Shown in pieces: positions 24,977 through 34,387 of a DNA stretch of 61,107 nt. This DNA comes from Aestuariicoccus sp032586235 (GTDB lineage Bacteria; Pseudomonadota; Alphaproteobacteria; Rhodobacterales; Rhodobacteraceae), in the NCBI RefSeq assembly GCF_032586235.1, contig NZ_JAWHTD010000024.1, forward strand, positions 1 through 61,107, in the 5' to 3' direction. Position 1 is the stretch's first letter, and the number at the start of each line of letters is the position of its first letter. Made by a program: the position numbers and the translations under genes. The notes under the pieces are model-generated. The model saw only the letters and a list, made by a program, of their open reading frames with translations, did not search any database and was not told where the DNA came from.

Positions 24977-27148
24977 ATGAGTGATTCACGTCCGCGAAAG
25001 GGCCGGCTTGTGGCCGACCGACGCTACCCCAAAAAGCCCGCGCCCCCCAAGGCGAAGGCGAAACCGAAGCGGCGCAAGACCGCGCGCCGGACCGCGCCGA
25101 AACGGCGGGGACTGATCGGCTATGTCACCGGTTTCTTCGGCTGGATTTTTCGCCTGATCTTTCGGCTGACCGCCTATGCCGCGACGGTTGTCGCGCTGAT
25201 CGTGGCCGGGGCCGTGGCCTATTCCTATGCCGGTCTGCCCGAGTTCTCGGCCGTGCTGGACGGGCGCGCGAAAGGCTCGGTCACGCTTTTGGACCGCACC
25301 GGCGAGGTCTTTGCCCGGCGTGGCGACCAGTTCGGCGGCGCGGTGACCACCGACACGGTCTCGCCGCATCTGGTGGATGCGATCGTGGCGACCGAGGACA
25401 AGCGGTTCTATCGCCATCTCGGCGTCAGCCCGCGCGGCATCGCCTCGGCCATCCGGATCAACCTTGCCGAAGGGCGCGGGCCGCTGTCGGGCCATGGCGG
25501 GTCAACCATCACGCAACAGACCGCCAAGCTGTTGTGCCTGGGCGTGCAATACGACCCCGCCGAATGGGAGAACGAGGCCGCCTATGTCGCCGATTGCAGG
25601 CGCGGATCGCTGCGGCGCAAGATGGAGGAAGCCATCTATGCCCTTGCGATGGAGGCGAAATATTCCAAGGACGAAATCCTCTCGATCTACCTCAACCGCG
25701 CTTATATGGGCGGCGGCGCCTACGGGGCCGAGGCCGCCGCGCAGCGCTATTTCTCGAAACCCGCGGCGGCGCTGAATCCGGCCGAGGCGGCGATGCTGGC
25801 CGGGCTTCTGACCGCGCCGTCGTCGCTGGCGCCCACGGCGAACCTCAAGCGCAGCCAGGACCGTGCGGCGACGGTGCTGCGGCTGATGAACGAACAGGGC
25901 TACCTGTCGGACGCGGAAACCGCGCAATATCAGGCCGATCCGGCCACGCTCAGCCGCGCGGCGCAGGACAATTCGGGCGGCTATTTCGCAGATTGGGTGA
26001 TCCGCTCGCTGCTGGGCCAGGGGGCCGAGGACGGCGCGACCGCCGAGGACGACAACCGCACCAGCTTTGCCGACGACATCCTGCGCGCGCTGGAAGAGGC
26101 CGAGCGCGACAAGGTGGTGCAGACCACGCTCGACCCCAGGATACAGACGATCGCCGAGGACGTGATGGAAGAGACCATCGCCGAGCTCAAGGAAGGGTCC
26201 AAGGCGCAGGCCGCCATCGTGGTGATGAGCGCCGACGGCGCGGTGCGCGCCATGGTCGGCGGGCGCGACGCCAAGGCGGCGGGCGGGTTCAACCGCGCCA
26301 CCCAGGCGGTGCGGCAGACCGGATCGGCCTTCAAGCCCTTCATCTATGCCGCAGCACTCGACGTCGGGATGAGCCCGTTCGACATCGTCGTGGACGAACC
26401 CTTCTGCATGACGATCCCCGGGTCCGGGCAATGGTGCCCGGAAAACTACACCCGCGAATATGCCGGGCGGGTGACTCTGGCCGAGGCGCTGAAACGGTCG
26501 CTGAACATCCCGGCGGTCAAGATCAGCGAACGGGTCGGGCGGCCCACGGTGCAGGCCGTGGCCAGCCAGTTCGGCGTCGAAAGCACGCTGATCGACACAC
26601 CGTCGCTGGCGCTTGGCGCGTCCGAGGCGTCTTTGCTGGAAATGACCGCCGCCTACGCCGGTTTCCTGGCCGAGGGCCATCGGGTGGAACCCTACGGCAT
26701 CGCCGGCGATGCCGAGGCCGGGGTGCGCGAGCTGGTGGTGCGGCCCGAAACAGCGGGACAGCTGATCTGGATGCTGGAAAAGGTCGTGTCCGAGGGCACC
26801 GGGCGCCGCGCCGCGCTGGACGGCTGGCAGGCGGCGGGCAAGACCGGCACCAGCAACGAGCAGCGCGACGCCTGGTTCGTCGGCTTTACCGCCGACTACG
26901 TGGCAGGTGTGTGGATGGGCTATGACGACAACACGCCGCTTTCGGGCGTGACCGGCGGCGGCCTGCCGGCCAGCATGTGGCAGAAGGTGATGACCCGGGT
27001 GCACGAGGGCCTGTCGCCCCGTCCGCTGCCGATGATCCAGCCCATCCAACCGGTGCGCACGCCCGAGCCCCGGCAAGAGCGCCGCGAGCCCAGGCGCAAC
27101 ATCATCGACCAGATCCTGACCGACATCTTCGGGCCGCCGCGCAACTGA
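24977..27148 (+). CDS. Class A penicillin-binding protein (PBP1A type)
   Basis: Bifunctional peptidoglycan glycosyltransferase and transpeptidase of 723 aa. The cytoplasmic tail is very basic (residues 5-45, rich in Lys, Arg and Pro). A membrane helix lies near 62-85. The GT51 domain shows VATEDKRFYRHLGVSPRGIA (about 137-156) and GGSTITQQTAKLL (about 174-186). The transpeptidase has SxxK in TGSAFKPF (about 450), SLN in LKRSLNIPAV and KTGTSNE (about 619-625). The C-terminus is proline-rich. The ATG at 24977 was taken over an upstream GTG at 24959. It is divergent from glnK. Confidence 0.95.
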   Translation: MSDSRPRKGRLVADRRYPKKPAPPKAKAKPKRRKTARRTAPKRRGLIGYVTGFFGWIFRLIFRLTAYAATVVALIVAGAVAYSYAGLPEFSAVLDGRAKGSVTLLDRTGEVFARRGDQFGGAVTTDTVSPHLVDAIVATEDKRFYRHLGVSPRGIASAIRINLAEGRGPLSGHGGSTITQQTAKLLCLGVQYDPAEWENEAAYVADCRRGSLRRKMEEAIYALAMEAKYSKDEILSIYLNRAYMGGGAYGAEAAAQRYFSKPAAALNPAEAAMLAGLLTAPSSLAPTANLKRSQDRAATVLRLMNEQGYLSDAETAQYQADPATLSRAAQDNSGGYFADWVIRSLLGQGAEDGATAEDDNRTSFADDILRALEEAERDKVVQTTLDPRIQTIAEDVMEETIAELKEGSKAQAAIVVMSADGAVRAMVGGRDAKAAGGFNRATQAVRQTGSAFKPFIYAAALDVGMSPFDIVVDEPFCMTIPGSGQWCPENYTREYAGRVTLAEALKRSLNIPAVKISERVGRPTVQAVASQFGVESTLIDTPSLALGASEASLLEMTAAYAGFLAEGHRVEPYGIAGDAEAGVRELVVRPETAGQLIWMLEKVVSEGTGRRAALDGWQAAGKTGTSNEQRDAWFVGFTADYVAGVWMGYDDNTPLSGVTGGGLPASMWQKVMTRVHEGLSPRPLPMIQPIQPVRTPEPRQERREPRRNIIDQILTDIFGPPRN

Positions 27149-27175
27149 TCCGGCGGGGCGCGGAACGCGGCGCTC

Positions 27176-27781
27176 TCAGCCCGCCTTTTTCAGATCCGCG
27201 ATCATCGCGTCGATATCGCCACGATTGCGATCCAGCATCGCGCCGATCTCTTCCCGCTCGGTCAGCAGCATGTTGATCCCTTCGATATACATGTTGAAGA
27301 AGAGATCCTTGCCGGTCCGGTCCGACACGAAGAAGGTCACGTCGAACGGCGCTTCGCCCTTGAGATAGGCGATGGTCGTCACCTCGTAATGCCGCTTGAC
27401 CTGCTTGACGTCCGCCACTTCCAGCCGCCCGCCGATGAATTCGCGGAACCGCTTGCCGTATTTGCGGGCGACGTAGGCGTTGAACGCTTTCGAAAAGGCG
27501 CGTTTCTGCGCGGCGGTGGCGCGGCGGCCATCGACACCCATTGCATAGGCCGCGACATAGGAGGTGTCGGAATACTGGCGGAAGATGCTTTCGAATTCGC
27601 GGATCATCCCGGCCTCGGACTTGCCGCTGTCGATCACAGCGTTGATCTCGGCCACCAGCCGGTCGACCATGGCGCGTGCCTGGCCTTCGGTCAGGGCGAA
27701 CGACGGCAAGGGCGCCGCAGCGGCGACGGCAAGCGTCGCGCCACACGCCACAAAATTACGTCTGGTCAAAGAGTTCCGCAT
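27176..27781 (-). CDS. mlaC: MlaC-type phospholipid-binding protein
   Basis: Periplasmic carrier of the Mla retrograde phospholipid transport system (MlaC/Ttg2D family), 201 aa. The N-terminus MRNSLTRRNFVACGATLAVA has a twin-arginine motif, so export may be through Tat. The mature part has IREFESIFRQYSD, the helical segment ATAAQKRAFSKAFNAYVARK and the strand pattern KRHYEVTTIAYLKGEAPFDV. It starts on the last base of the mlaA stop codon (TGATG), so the two are co-translated. The mlaFED transporter genes are not nearby, as is usual where mlaA-mlaC form a separate pair. Confidence 0.92.
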   Translation of the reverse strand: MRNSLTRRNFVACGATLAVAAAAPLPSFALTEGQARAMVDRLVAEINAVIDSGKSEAGMIREFESIFRQYSDTSYVAAYAMGVDGRRATAAQKRAFSKAFNAYVARKYGKRFREFIGGRLEVADVKQVKRHYEVTTIAYLKGEAPFDVTFFVSDRTGKDLFFNMYIEGINMLLTEREEIGAMLDRNRGDIDAMIADLKKAG

Positions 27782-28554
27782 CAAAATCCCTCCGTATCCA
27801 GCGCGAAGGGGTCCTCGTCCTCGGCCGACATGGCCGTGTCGTCCCCCAGTTCGAACCGGCGGTTCTGCAAATAAATCAGCCGCAGCTGGGAATAGCTGTC
27901 GGCGCTCTCGTACAGGATGGAATCGACCGTCCCGGCAAAGCGGCCGCGTTCGGTCAGCGTGTCGCCGACCTTGGCGACCGTGTAGACATAGCGTTCGGGC
28001 GCGGGAACGATCGCGCCGAAGGGGTTGAGGAACAGATCCACCACCTCGCCCGCGGCGTCGCGTTCCGTCGAGGGGCCGAGCAGCGGCAGTTCCAGATACG
28101 CCCCCTCGGGCAGACCCCAGACAAAAAGCGTTTCGCCGAAATCGCTCTTATCCCGCGGCAGGCCCATGTCAGAGGCGACATCGGCCAGACCGGCGAAACC
28201 CAGCGTGGCGTTGATGGCAAAGCGGACCGTGTTGCGCGTGGCGTCGCCCAGCCGCCCCTGAAGCACCTGGTTGACCACGGTCTTGGGCAGCGATGCGGTG
28301 TCGGCAAGGTTGCTGACGTTGGTCTGAACGCCCTCAGTCACGGCGTCGACATAGGCCATCGCCACGGGCCGCAGGAACCGCGTGTCGGACCGCTTGCCGC
28401 GTTCGTGGCGGGCGCGGTTGGCGTCCTCGTAAGGGTCGAAAATGCCGTTCTCGACATCGCCCGGGCCGGGCACGGTACATGCCGATACAGCCACAAGCGC
28501 CAGCACGACTGCCCCGCGCGCCACATAACGATGAAAAAGCCCCCGCCTGCCCAT
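27781..28554 (-). CDS. mlaA: MlaA (VacJ) family outer-membrane lipoprotein
   Basis: Outer-membrane lipoprotein that removes mislocalised phospholipids from the outer leaflet and passes them to MlaC. The 257-aa protein has a signal peptide ending in a lipobox (ALVAVSAC, acylated Cys at about 26). The family segments DPYEDANRARHERGKRSD, QGRLGDATRNTVRFAINATL (about 92-111) and DMGLPRDKSDFGETLFVWG (about 125-143) follow. The chosen ATG has GGAAGGATTT upstream; a longer in-frame start at 28605 is unlikely. It is the first gene of mlaA-mlaC. Confidence 0.94.
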   Translation of the reverse strand: MGRRGLFHRYVARGAVVLALVAVSACTVPGPGDVENGIFDPYEDANRARHERGKRSDTRFLRPVAMAYVDAVTEGVQTNVSNLADTASLPKTVVNQVLQGRLGDATRNTVRFAINATLGFAGLADVASDMGLPRDKSDFGETLFVWGLPEGAYLELPLLGPSTERDAAGEVVDLFLNPFGAIVPAPERYVYTVAKVGDTLTERGRFAGTVDSILYESADSYSQLRLIYLQNRRFELGDDTAMSAEDEDPFALDTEGF

Positions 28555-28729
28555 TGGAAATCCTTCCCGGTCCTGTAAAACGGCTATGTAGTTGCTTTTA
28601 GTCAAAGGCCCAACCGGGAACCCAGTATAGACGCCGGCTGTGGCCTAACGGCGACATGATTTATCACACGGTCCACGGCTGCCAAGTATACCGCCGCAGG
28701 ACCCGGGCAAGGAGAGCGGATCCACGCTC

Positions 28730-30463
28730 ATGAGCACGCAAAACTTTGACAAGGGTCGCGAAGAACTGAAGGCGGCGCGGCGCGAAAGCCGCCCCTACTA
28801 CTGGTTCGTCGGGATCTTCAGCTTTTTCGTCAACCTTCTGATGCTGACCGGCCCGCTTTACATGCTGCAGGTCTATGACCGGGTGCTGGGGTCGCGGTCG
28901 GTGGCGACGCTGATCGCGCTGTCGGTGCTGGTGGTGTTTCTTTACGGCATGATGGGCCTTCTGGACTATGTCCGGGGCCGGGTGATGGGACGGGTCGCGG
29001 CGCGCTTTCAGTCAAAGCTGGACACGCGGGTGTTCGACGCGGTGGTGCGCCGGTCGGCGGTGCAGCCAGACGAGCTGGCGGCGACGGGCCTGCGCGATCT
29101 GGAATCGGTGCAGCGGCTGATGTCGTCGCCGGTGCTGATGGCGATCTTCGACATTCCCTGGACGCCGGTCTTTCTTTTCGGGATCGCGCTCTTTCATCCG
29201 TGGCTGGGCTATCTGGCGATCGCTGGCGGGTCGGTTCTGATCTTCGTGACGATCATCAACCAGTGGGTCACGCGCAATCCGACGCTGAAGTCGAACATCG
29301 CGGTGTTCCAGTCCGAAAAGATCTCGGACCAGATTCGCAACGAATCCGAGATGGTGCAGGCGATGGGAATGCGCGGCGCGGCGTTTCAGCGCTGGTCGGG
29401 GGCGCGCGATGCCTCGCTGAAAGGGCAGATCGCTGCGGCGGACCTTCTGGGGACGTTCACCACCACCACGCGGACCTTCCGGCTGCTGCTGCAATCGGCG
29501 ATGCTGGGGCTGGGGGCCTATCTGGTGCTGCAGAACGAACTGACGCCCGGCGCGATGATCGCGGGGTCGATCCTGATGGGCCGGGCGCTGGCGCCGATCG
29601 AACTGGCCATCGGCCAGTGGCAGATGGTGCAGCGCGCGCGCAAGGGCTGGGATAACCTCGCCCAACTGCTGTCCGAGGTGCCGCCGGAACCGCCGCGCAC
29701 CCCGCTGCCGCGCCCGCAGGCCAAGCTGGACGTGCAGCAGTTGACCGTGGTGCCGCCGGGCGAGCAACAGGCGGCGCTGCGCATCGTGTCGTTCAACGTG
29801 CTGCCGGGGCAGGCCGTGGGCGTGATCGGCCCATCGGGCGCGGGCAAGTCGACACTGGCACGCACGCTGACCGGCGTCTGGCGTCCGGCGGGCGGCAAGG
29901 TCCGGCTGGATGGCGCGTCGCTCGATCAATACGGGCCGGACGTGCTGGGCCAGCACATCGGCTATCTGCCGCAGCGGGTGACGCTCTTTGACGGGACCAT
30001 CGCCGAGAACATCGCCCGCCTGTCGCCGCAGCCCGATGCCGAGGCCGTCGTCGCGGCGGCCAAGAAGGCCGCGGCTCATGACATGATCCTCAAGCTGCCC
30101 GATGGCTACGACACCAAGGTCACCGCCGCGGGCGGGCGGCTGTCGGGCGGGCAGATGCAGCGCATCGGCCTGGCGCGGGCGCTTTACGGCGATCCGGTGC
30201 TTTTGGTGCTGGACGAGCCCAATTCGAACCTCGACAACGAAGGCTCGGAAGCGGTGAACAAGGCCATTCGCGGCATGAAGGAGCAGGGCAAATCCGTGCT
30301 GATCATGGCCCACCGCCCCGCCGCCATCAAGGAATGCGACATGCTGCTGATGCTCGAGGGCGGCAGCCGCGCCGCCTTTGGGCCGAAGGACGAAGTGCTG
30401 GCCAAGATGGTCAAGAACCACCAGCAGATCCAGCAGGCGGTGACGCCGGGGGGCGTGCGATGA
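28730..30463 (+). CDS. Type I secretion ABC transporter, PrtD type
   Basis: Inner-membrane exporter (permease fused to ATPase, 577 aa) of a type I secretion system, the group that exports RTX proteases and similar proteins. The membrane domain covers about 20-310 and starts with FVGIFSFFVNLLMLTGPLYM. The ATPase has Walker A GPSGAGKS (367-374), the signature LSGGQMQRIGLARAL (about 470-484) and Walker B LLVLDEPNSNLD. It overlaps the HlyD-type adaptor by 4 nt (ATGA). No TolC-like outer-membrane factor and no RTX substrate gene are adjacent, so the cargo is unknown. Confidence 0.94.
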   Translation: MSTQNFDKGREELKAARRESRPYYWFVGIFSFFVNLLMLTGPLYMLQVYDRVLGSRSVATLIALSVLVVFLYGMMGLLDYVRGRVMGRVAARFQSKLDTRVFDAVVRRSAVQPDELAATGLRDLESVQRLMSSPVLMAIFDIPWTPVFLFGIALFHPWLGYLAIAGGSVLIFVTIINQWVTRNPTLKSNIAVFQSEKISDQIRNESEMVQAMGMRGAAFQRWSGARDASLKGQIAAADLLGTFTTTTRTFRLLLQSAMLGLGAYLVLQNELTPGAMIAGSILMGRALAPIELAIGQWQMVQRARKGWDNLAQLLSEVPPEPPRTPLPRPQAKLDVQQLTVVPPGEQQAALRIVSFNVLPGQAVGVIGPSGAGKSTLARTLTGVWRPAGGKVRLDGASLDQYGPDVLGQHIGYLPQRVTLFDGTIAENIARLSPQPDAEAVVAAAKKAAAHDMILKLPDGYDTKVTAAGGRLSGGQMQRIGLARALYGDPVLLVLDEPNSNLDNEGSEAVNKAIRGMKEQGKSVLIMAHRPAAIKECDMLLMLEGGSRAAFGPKDEVLAKMVKNHQQIQQAVTPGGVR

Positions 30464-31764
30464 GCAGCAAAAGCGACTTTCCGATCAAGGCCCCGATGAC
30501 TGTGGGGATCCTCGCGCTCAGCATTCTGGTGGGCGGCTTTGGGTATTGGGCGGCGACCACCAATATCTCGGGGGCGATCATCGCTTCGGGGCAGATCGAG
30601 GTGGATCAGAACCGCCAGATCGTGCAGCATCCCGATGGCGGGGTCGTGGCCGAGATTCTGGTCGACGAAGGTGACGCCGTGGAGGCCGGGCAACCGCTGA
30701 TCCGGCTCGACCCCAACCTGGTGCAATCCGAGCTGACCATCACCGAAGGGCAGTATTTCGAGCTCATGGCCCGCCGCGCGCGGCTTCAGGCGGAACGCGA
30801 CGACGCCGAAGAGATCGTCTTTCCCGAAGAGCTTCTGGCCCGCGCCGACACCGACGCCGAGGTGGCCGAACTGATTGAAGGCCAGCGCAACCTGTTTCTG
30901 GCGCGGCTCGATACACTGCGGCGCGAGACCGAGCAGCTGAGCAAGCGGCGCGACCAGATCGGCGACCAAGTGCGCGGGATCGAGGCGCAACAGGCCGCGC
31001 TGGTGACCCAGCTCGAGCTGATCGAGAAAGAGCTGACCGACCAGCAATCCCTGCTGGATCGCGGGCTGGCGCAGGCCAGCCGGGTGCTGGGCCTGCAGCG
31101 CGAAGAGGCGCGGCTTTCGGGCACCGTGGGCGAGCTGACGGCGCAGAAGGCGCAGGCCGAAGGCCGCATGACCGAGATCGACATCGAGATCCTCAAGCTG
31201 GACACACGGCGGCGCGAAGAGGCGATCACCACCCTGCGCGACCTGCAGTTCCGCGAACGCGAACTGGCCGAACAGCGCCGCGCGTTGAAAGAGCGGCTGA
31301 CGCGCATGGACATCACCGCGCCGGTGTCGGGCGTGGTCTACGGCCTGACGGTGTTCACGCCGCGCTCGGTCATCCGGCCGGCCGACCCGGTGATGTACCT
31401 GGTCCCCCAGGACCGCCCGCTGGTCATCGCCGCGCAGGTGCTGCCGATCCACATCGACCAGCTGTTCCTGGATCAGGAGGTGTCGCTGCGGTTCTCGGCG
31501 CTGGATCAGCGCCAGACGCCGGAATTGTTCGGGCAAGTGGTGCAGATCTCGGCCGATGCGTTCCAGGACGAAAGCACCCGTGTGAGCTATTACCGCGCCG
31601 AGATCGTGCTTTCGGAAGGCGAGATCGACCGTCTGCCCGAAGGCACCACGCTGATCCCCGGGATGCCGGTCGAGGCGTTCATCCGCACCCAGGACCGCAC
31701 CCCGCTGGCCTATCTGGTGAAACCTTTCACCGACTATTTCGCCAAGGCGTTCCGCGAAAGCTGA
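30460..31764 (+). CDS. HlyD-family type I secretion periplasmic adaptor
   Basis: Membrane-fusion protein (434 aa) that links the ABC exporter to an outer-membrane channel. A single membrane helix lies at about 14-34. A split biotinyl-lipoyl domain (GQIEVDQNRQIVQHPDGGVV at about 43-62, then TAPVSGVVYGLTVFTP near 285-300) brackets a long coiled coil (about 85-280) rich in Glu, Arg and Gln heptads. The C-terminal beta-barrel part ends IPGMPVEAFIRTQDRTPLAY. Its start overlaps the ABC gene stop, so the two proteins should be made in fixed ratio. Confidence 0.94.
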   Translation: MSSKSDFPIKAPMTVGILALSILVGGFGYWAATTNISGAIIASGQIEVDQNRQIVQHPDGGVVAEILVDEGDAVEAGQPLIRLDPNLVQSELTITEGQYFELMARRARLQAERDDAEEIVFPEELLARADTDAEVAELIEGQRNLFLARLDTLRRETEQLSKRRDQIGDQVRGIEAQQAALVTQLELIEKELTDQQSLLDRGLAQASRVLGLQREEARLSGTVGELTAQKAQAEGRMTEIDIEILKLDTRRREEAITTLRDLQFRERELAEQRRALKERLTRMDITAPVSGVVYGLTVFTPRSVIRPADPVMYLVPQDRPLVIAAQVLPIHIDQLFLDQEVSLRFSALDQRQTPELFGQVVQISADAFQDESTRVSYYRAEIVLSEGEIDRLPEGTTLIPGMPVEAFIRTQDRTPLAYLVKPFTDYFAKAFRES

Positions 31765-31800
31765 GGCTGATCCGAAGGGGCGCTTGCGCGCACAGGATTT

Positions 31801-31829
31801 GGCGGAACCCGCCTTTGGCCGGTTCCGCC
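31801..31829. terminator. Hairpin downstream of the type I secretion operon
   Basis: GGCGGAACC (31801-31809) and GGTTCCGCC (31821-31829) form a perfect 9-bp stem around an 11-nt loop, 36 nt after the HlyD stop. No T-run follows. It may be a weak terminator or an mRNA 3'-end stabiliser. Confidence 0.45.
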
Positions 31830-31928
31830 GGCGGGTGCGAATGGCCGACGGACGAAACCTGTTCGAATGGGCTTTTCATTTGGCAGGCCCATGGCTAGCG
31901 TCGGCGCGAAACCGTGGAAGGATGCGAC

Positions 31929-32393
31929 ATGACGAACGCCATTGAAACCCGCCTGACAGAGCTTGGCCTGACCCTGCCCGACGCCCCCGCGCCGGCGGCG
32001 AATTACGTGCCTTATGTGCGCTCGGGCGATCTTTTGTTCGTGTCCGGGCAGGTCAGCATGAAAGACGGCGCCTTTGTCACCGGCAAGCTGGGCGGCGATC
32101 TGAGCGTCGAGGAGGGGGCAGCGGCCGCGAAAGGCTGCGCGCTGAGTCTGCTGGCACAGGTGCGTGCGGCCTGCGAGGGCGATCTGATGCGGCTCAAGCG
32201 GGTGGTCAAGCTGACGGGCTTCGTCAATTCCGTGCCCGATTTCACCGATCAGCCCAAGGTGATCAACGGCGCCTCGGACGTACTGGTCGAGATCCTCGGC
32301 GATGCCGGGCGGCATTCGCGGTCGGCGGTGTCGGCGGGCGCGCTGCCCTTCAACGTCGCCGTCGAGATCGAGGGTATTTTCGAGATCCAATGA
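31929..32393 (+). CDS. RidA family protein
   Basis: RidA/YjgF-type protein (154 aa) that typically hydrolyses reactive enamine/imine intermediates of PLP enzymes to keto acids. Family features are GDLLFVSGQVSMKDGAFVTG (about 33-52), RLKRVVKLTGFVNSVPDF (about 92-109) and the C-terminal RSAVSAGALPFNVAVEIEGI, which carries the conserved Arg and Glu. The longer RidA subtype with the N-terminal TRLTELGLTLPDAPAP extension is common in proteobacteria. Its stop overlaps the next gene's start by 4 nt (ATGA). Confidence 0.92.
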   Translation: MTNAIETRLTELGLTLPDAPAPAANYVPYVRSGDLLFVSGQVSMKDGAFVTGKLGGDLSVEEGAAAAKGCALSLLAQVRAACEGDLMRLKRVVKLTGFVNSVPDFTDQPKVINGASDVLVEILGDAGRHSRSAVSAGALPFNVAVEIEGIFEIQ

Positions 32394-33142
32394 GGGTTCC
32401 GCTGCCGCAGCCGTTTCTGGACCGGCCCATCGCGCATCGGGGCTATCATGGCCCGCATGCGCCGGAAAACTCGCGCGCGGCCTTTCGGCGTGCGATCGAG
32501 GCGGGCTATCCGATCGAGATGGATTTGCAGCTAAGCGCCGACGGCCATGCCAAGGTGTTCCACGATTACCATCTGGACCGCCTGACCAGCGCCTCGGGCG
32601 CGGTCCGCCAGCGCGCGGCGGCGGAACTGGCCGCCATCCCGCTGGTGGGCGGCAGCGAGGGCATCCCGCCGTTCAAAGAGGTGCTGGATCTGGTCGCGGG
32701 CCAGGTGCCGCTGCTGATCGAGCTCAAGGATCAGGACGGCGCGATGGGCCCGGATGTCGGCCCGCTGGAGACCGCGGTGGCGGCGGCGCTGGCGGGCTAT
32801 GAGGGACCGGTTGCGCTAATGTCGTTCAACCCGCATTCGGTGGCCGAATGCGCACGGTTGCTGCCGGAGGTGCCGCGCGGGCTGGTGACCGATGCTTTCA
32901 CCGCGACAAGCTGGCCGAACGTACCCGAACCCGTGCGCGACCGGCTGCGCGGCATTCCCGATGCGGACCGGGTCGAGGCCTCGTTCATCAGCCACGACGC
33001 GCGCGATCTGGGCCGCCCCCGGGTGGCCGAGCTCAAGGCGCGGGGGCTGACGATTCTGTGCTGGACCATCCGGTCGCCCGAGGCCGAGGCGCAGGCCCGG
33101 CGGGTGGCGCAGAATGTGACATTCGAGGGCTACGCCGCTTGA
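32390..33142 (+). CDS. Glycerophosphodiester phosphodiesterase family protein
   Basis: Cytoplasmic GDPD-type enzyme (250 aa) that would split glycerophosphodiesters to glycerol-3-phosphate and an alcohol. The catalytic pattern is clear: IAHRGYHGPHAPENSRAAF (14-32, His-Arg), the metal site EMDLQLSADGHAKVFHDYHL (about 43-62, Glu, Asp and His) and LIELKDQ (about 108-114). The C-terminal GLTILCWTIRSPEA matches the family's W-T segment. No signal peptide is present. It is translationally coupled to the RidA gene, and the FemAB-like gene follows 45 nt later. Confidence 0.93.
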   Translation: MRVPLPQPFLDRPIAHRGYHGPHAPENSRAAFRRAIEAGYPIEMDLQLSADGHAKVFHDYHLDRLTSASGAVRQRAAAELAAIPLVGGSEGIPPFKEVLDLVAGQVPLLIELKDQDGAMGPDVGPLETAVAAALAGYEGPVALMSFNPHSVAECARLLPEVPRGLVTDAFTATSWPNVPEPVRDRLRGIPDADRVEASFISHDARDLGRPRVAELKARGLTILCWTIRSPEAEAQARRVAQNVTFEGYAA

Positions 33143-33187
33143 AGCGGCGCGGGACGGGCCCACATAGCACGGGGCAAGGGGGCGCGC

Positions 33188-34387
33188 ATGACCGACCAGA
33201 GCCCGGACAAGACCATCGCCATCAACGTGTTATCCTCTCTCGACCAGGTGACGGCCGAGGATTGGGATGCTTGCGCCTGTCCCGAGGCGGCGGGTGGCGG
33301 GCGGCCGCATGACCCCTTCACGACGCACCGCTTTCTCAAGGCGCTTGAAGACTCGCGGTCGGTCGGCACCGGCACCGGCTGGGATCCGCGCTATCTGGTG
33401 GCCGAGATGGACGGCAAGGTCATCGCCGTCGCGCCGATGTACGGCAAGAGCCACAGTCAGGGCGAATATATCTTCGATCACAACTGGGCCCATGCCTATG
33501 AGCGCGCGGGCGGGCGGTATTACCCCAAGCTGCAGATCGCCGTGCCCTTTACCCCGGCCACCGGGCGGCGCTTTCTGACCCGTCCGGGGTTTGAGGCGAC
33601 GGGCATGTCGGCGCTGATCCAGGGCGCGGTGCAGGTCGCCGCCGAGGCGCGGCTGTCATCGCTGCACGCCACCTTCTGCACCGAGGCCGAGGCCATCGCG
33701 GGCGCCGAGATGGGGCTGATGCGGCGCGTCACTCAGCAATTCCACTGGATCAACCGCGATTACGCGGATTTCGACGCCTTCCTGGCGTCGCTGTCCTCGC
33801 GCAAGCGCAAGAACATCCGCAAGGAACGCGCCCGCGCGCAGGATTTCGGCGGCACCATCCGCACCCTGACCGGCGATGAGATCAAGCCAGAGCACTGGGA
33901 TGCGTTCTGGGTCTTTTATCAGGACACCGGGGCGCGGAAATGGGGCTCTCCGTACCTGACCCGCTGGTTCTTTGACATCGCGCAAGAGGTGTTGCGCGAC
34001 GACATGGCGCTGGTGATGGCCGAGCGCGATGGGCAATACGTGGCCGGGGCGCTGAACTTTATCGGGCGGGATGTGCTTTATGGCCGCTATTGGGGCTGTA
34101 TCGAGGATCACCCCTGCCTGCATTTCGAAGCGTGCTATTATCAGGCCATCGACTTTGCCATCGCCGAGGGGCTGGCGCGGGTCGAGGCCGGGGCGCAGGG
34201 CGAACACAAACTTGCGCGCGGCTATCTGCCGGTGCAGACCCATTCGCTGCACTGGGTCGCCGATCCAGGCTTTGCCGACGCCATCGCGCGCTATCTCGAG
34301 GCCGAGCGCGACGCGGTGGACCAGGATATCGAGATCCTGACGCAATACGGCCCCTTCCGAAAGGAAACCAGAGAGGAACAGCAATGA
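33188..34387 (+). CDS. FemAB-like GNAT-fold protein (DUF482 family)
   Basis: A 399-aa protein of the peptidogalycan biosynthesis/FemAB-like (DUF482) family, built of two GNAT-like folds. The first part (about 10-170) has RYLVAEMDGKVIAVAPMYGKSH; the second (about 175-380) has LASLSSRKRKNIRKERARAQ (about 198-217), HWDAFWVFYQDTGARKWGSP and VEAGAQGEHKLARGYLP (about 331-347). The last segment is the family's most recognisable motif. Enzymatic activity is not established; aminoacyl transfer is suspected from the fold. It overlaps the PCD gene start by 4 nt. Confidence 0.88.
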   Translation: MTDQSPDKTIAINVLSSLDQVTAEDWDACACPEAAGGGRPHDPFTTHRFLKALEDSRSVGTGTGWDPRYLVAEMDGKVIAVAPMYGKSHSQGEYIFDHNWAHAYERAGGRYYPKLQIAVPFTPATGRRFLTRPGFEATGMSALIQGAVQVAAEARLSSLHATFCTEAEAIAGAEMGLMRRVTQQFHWINRDYADFDAFLASLSSRKRKNIRKERARAQDFGGTIRTLTGDEIKPEHWDAFWVFYQDTGARKWGSPYLTRWFFDIAQEVLRDDMALVMAERDGQYVAGALNFIGRDVLYGRYWGCIEDHPCLHFEACYYQAIDFAIAEGLARVEAGAQGEHKLARGYLPVQTHSLHWVADPGFADAIARYLEAERDAVDQDIEILTQYGPFRKETREEQQ

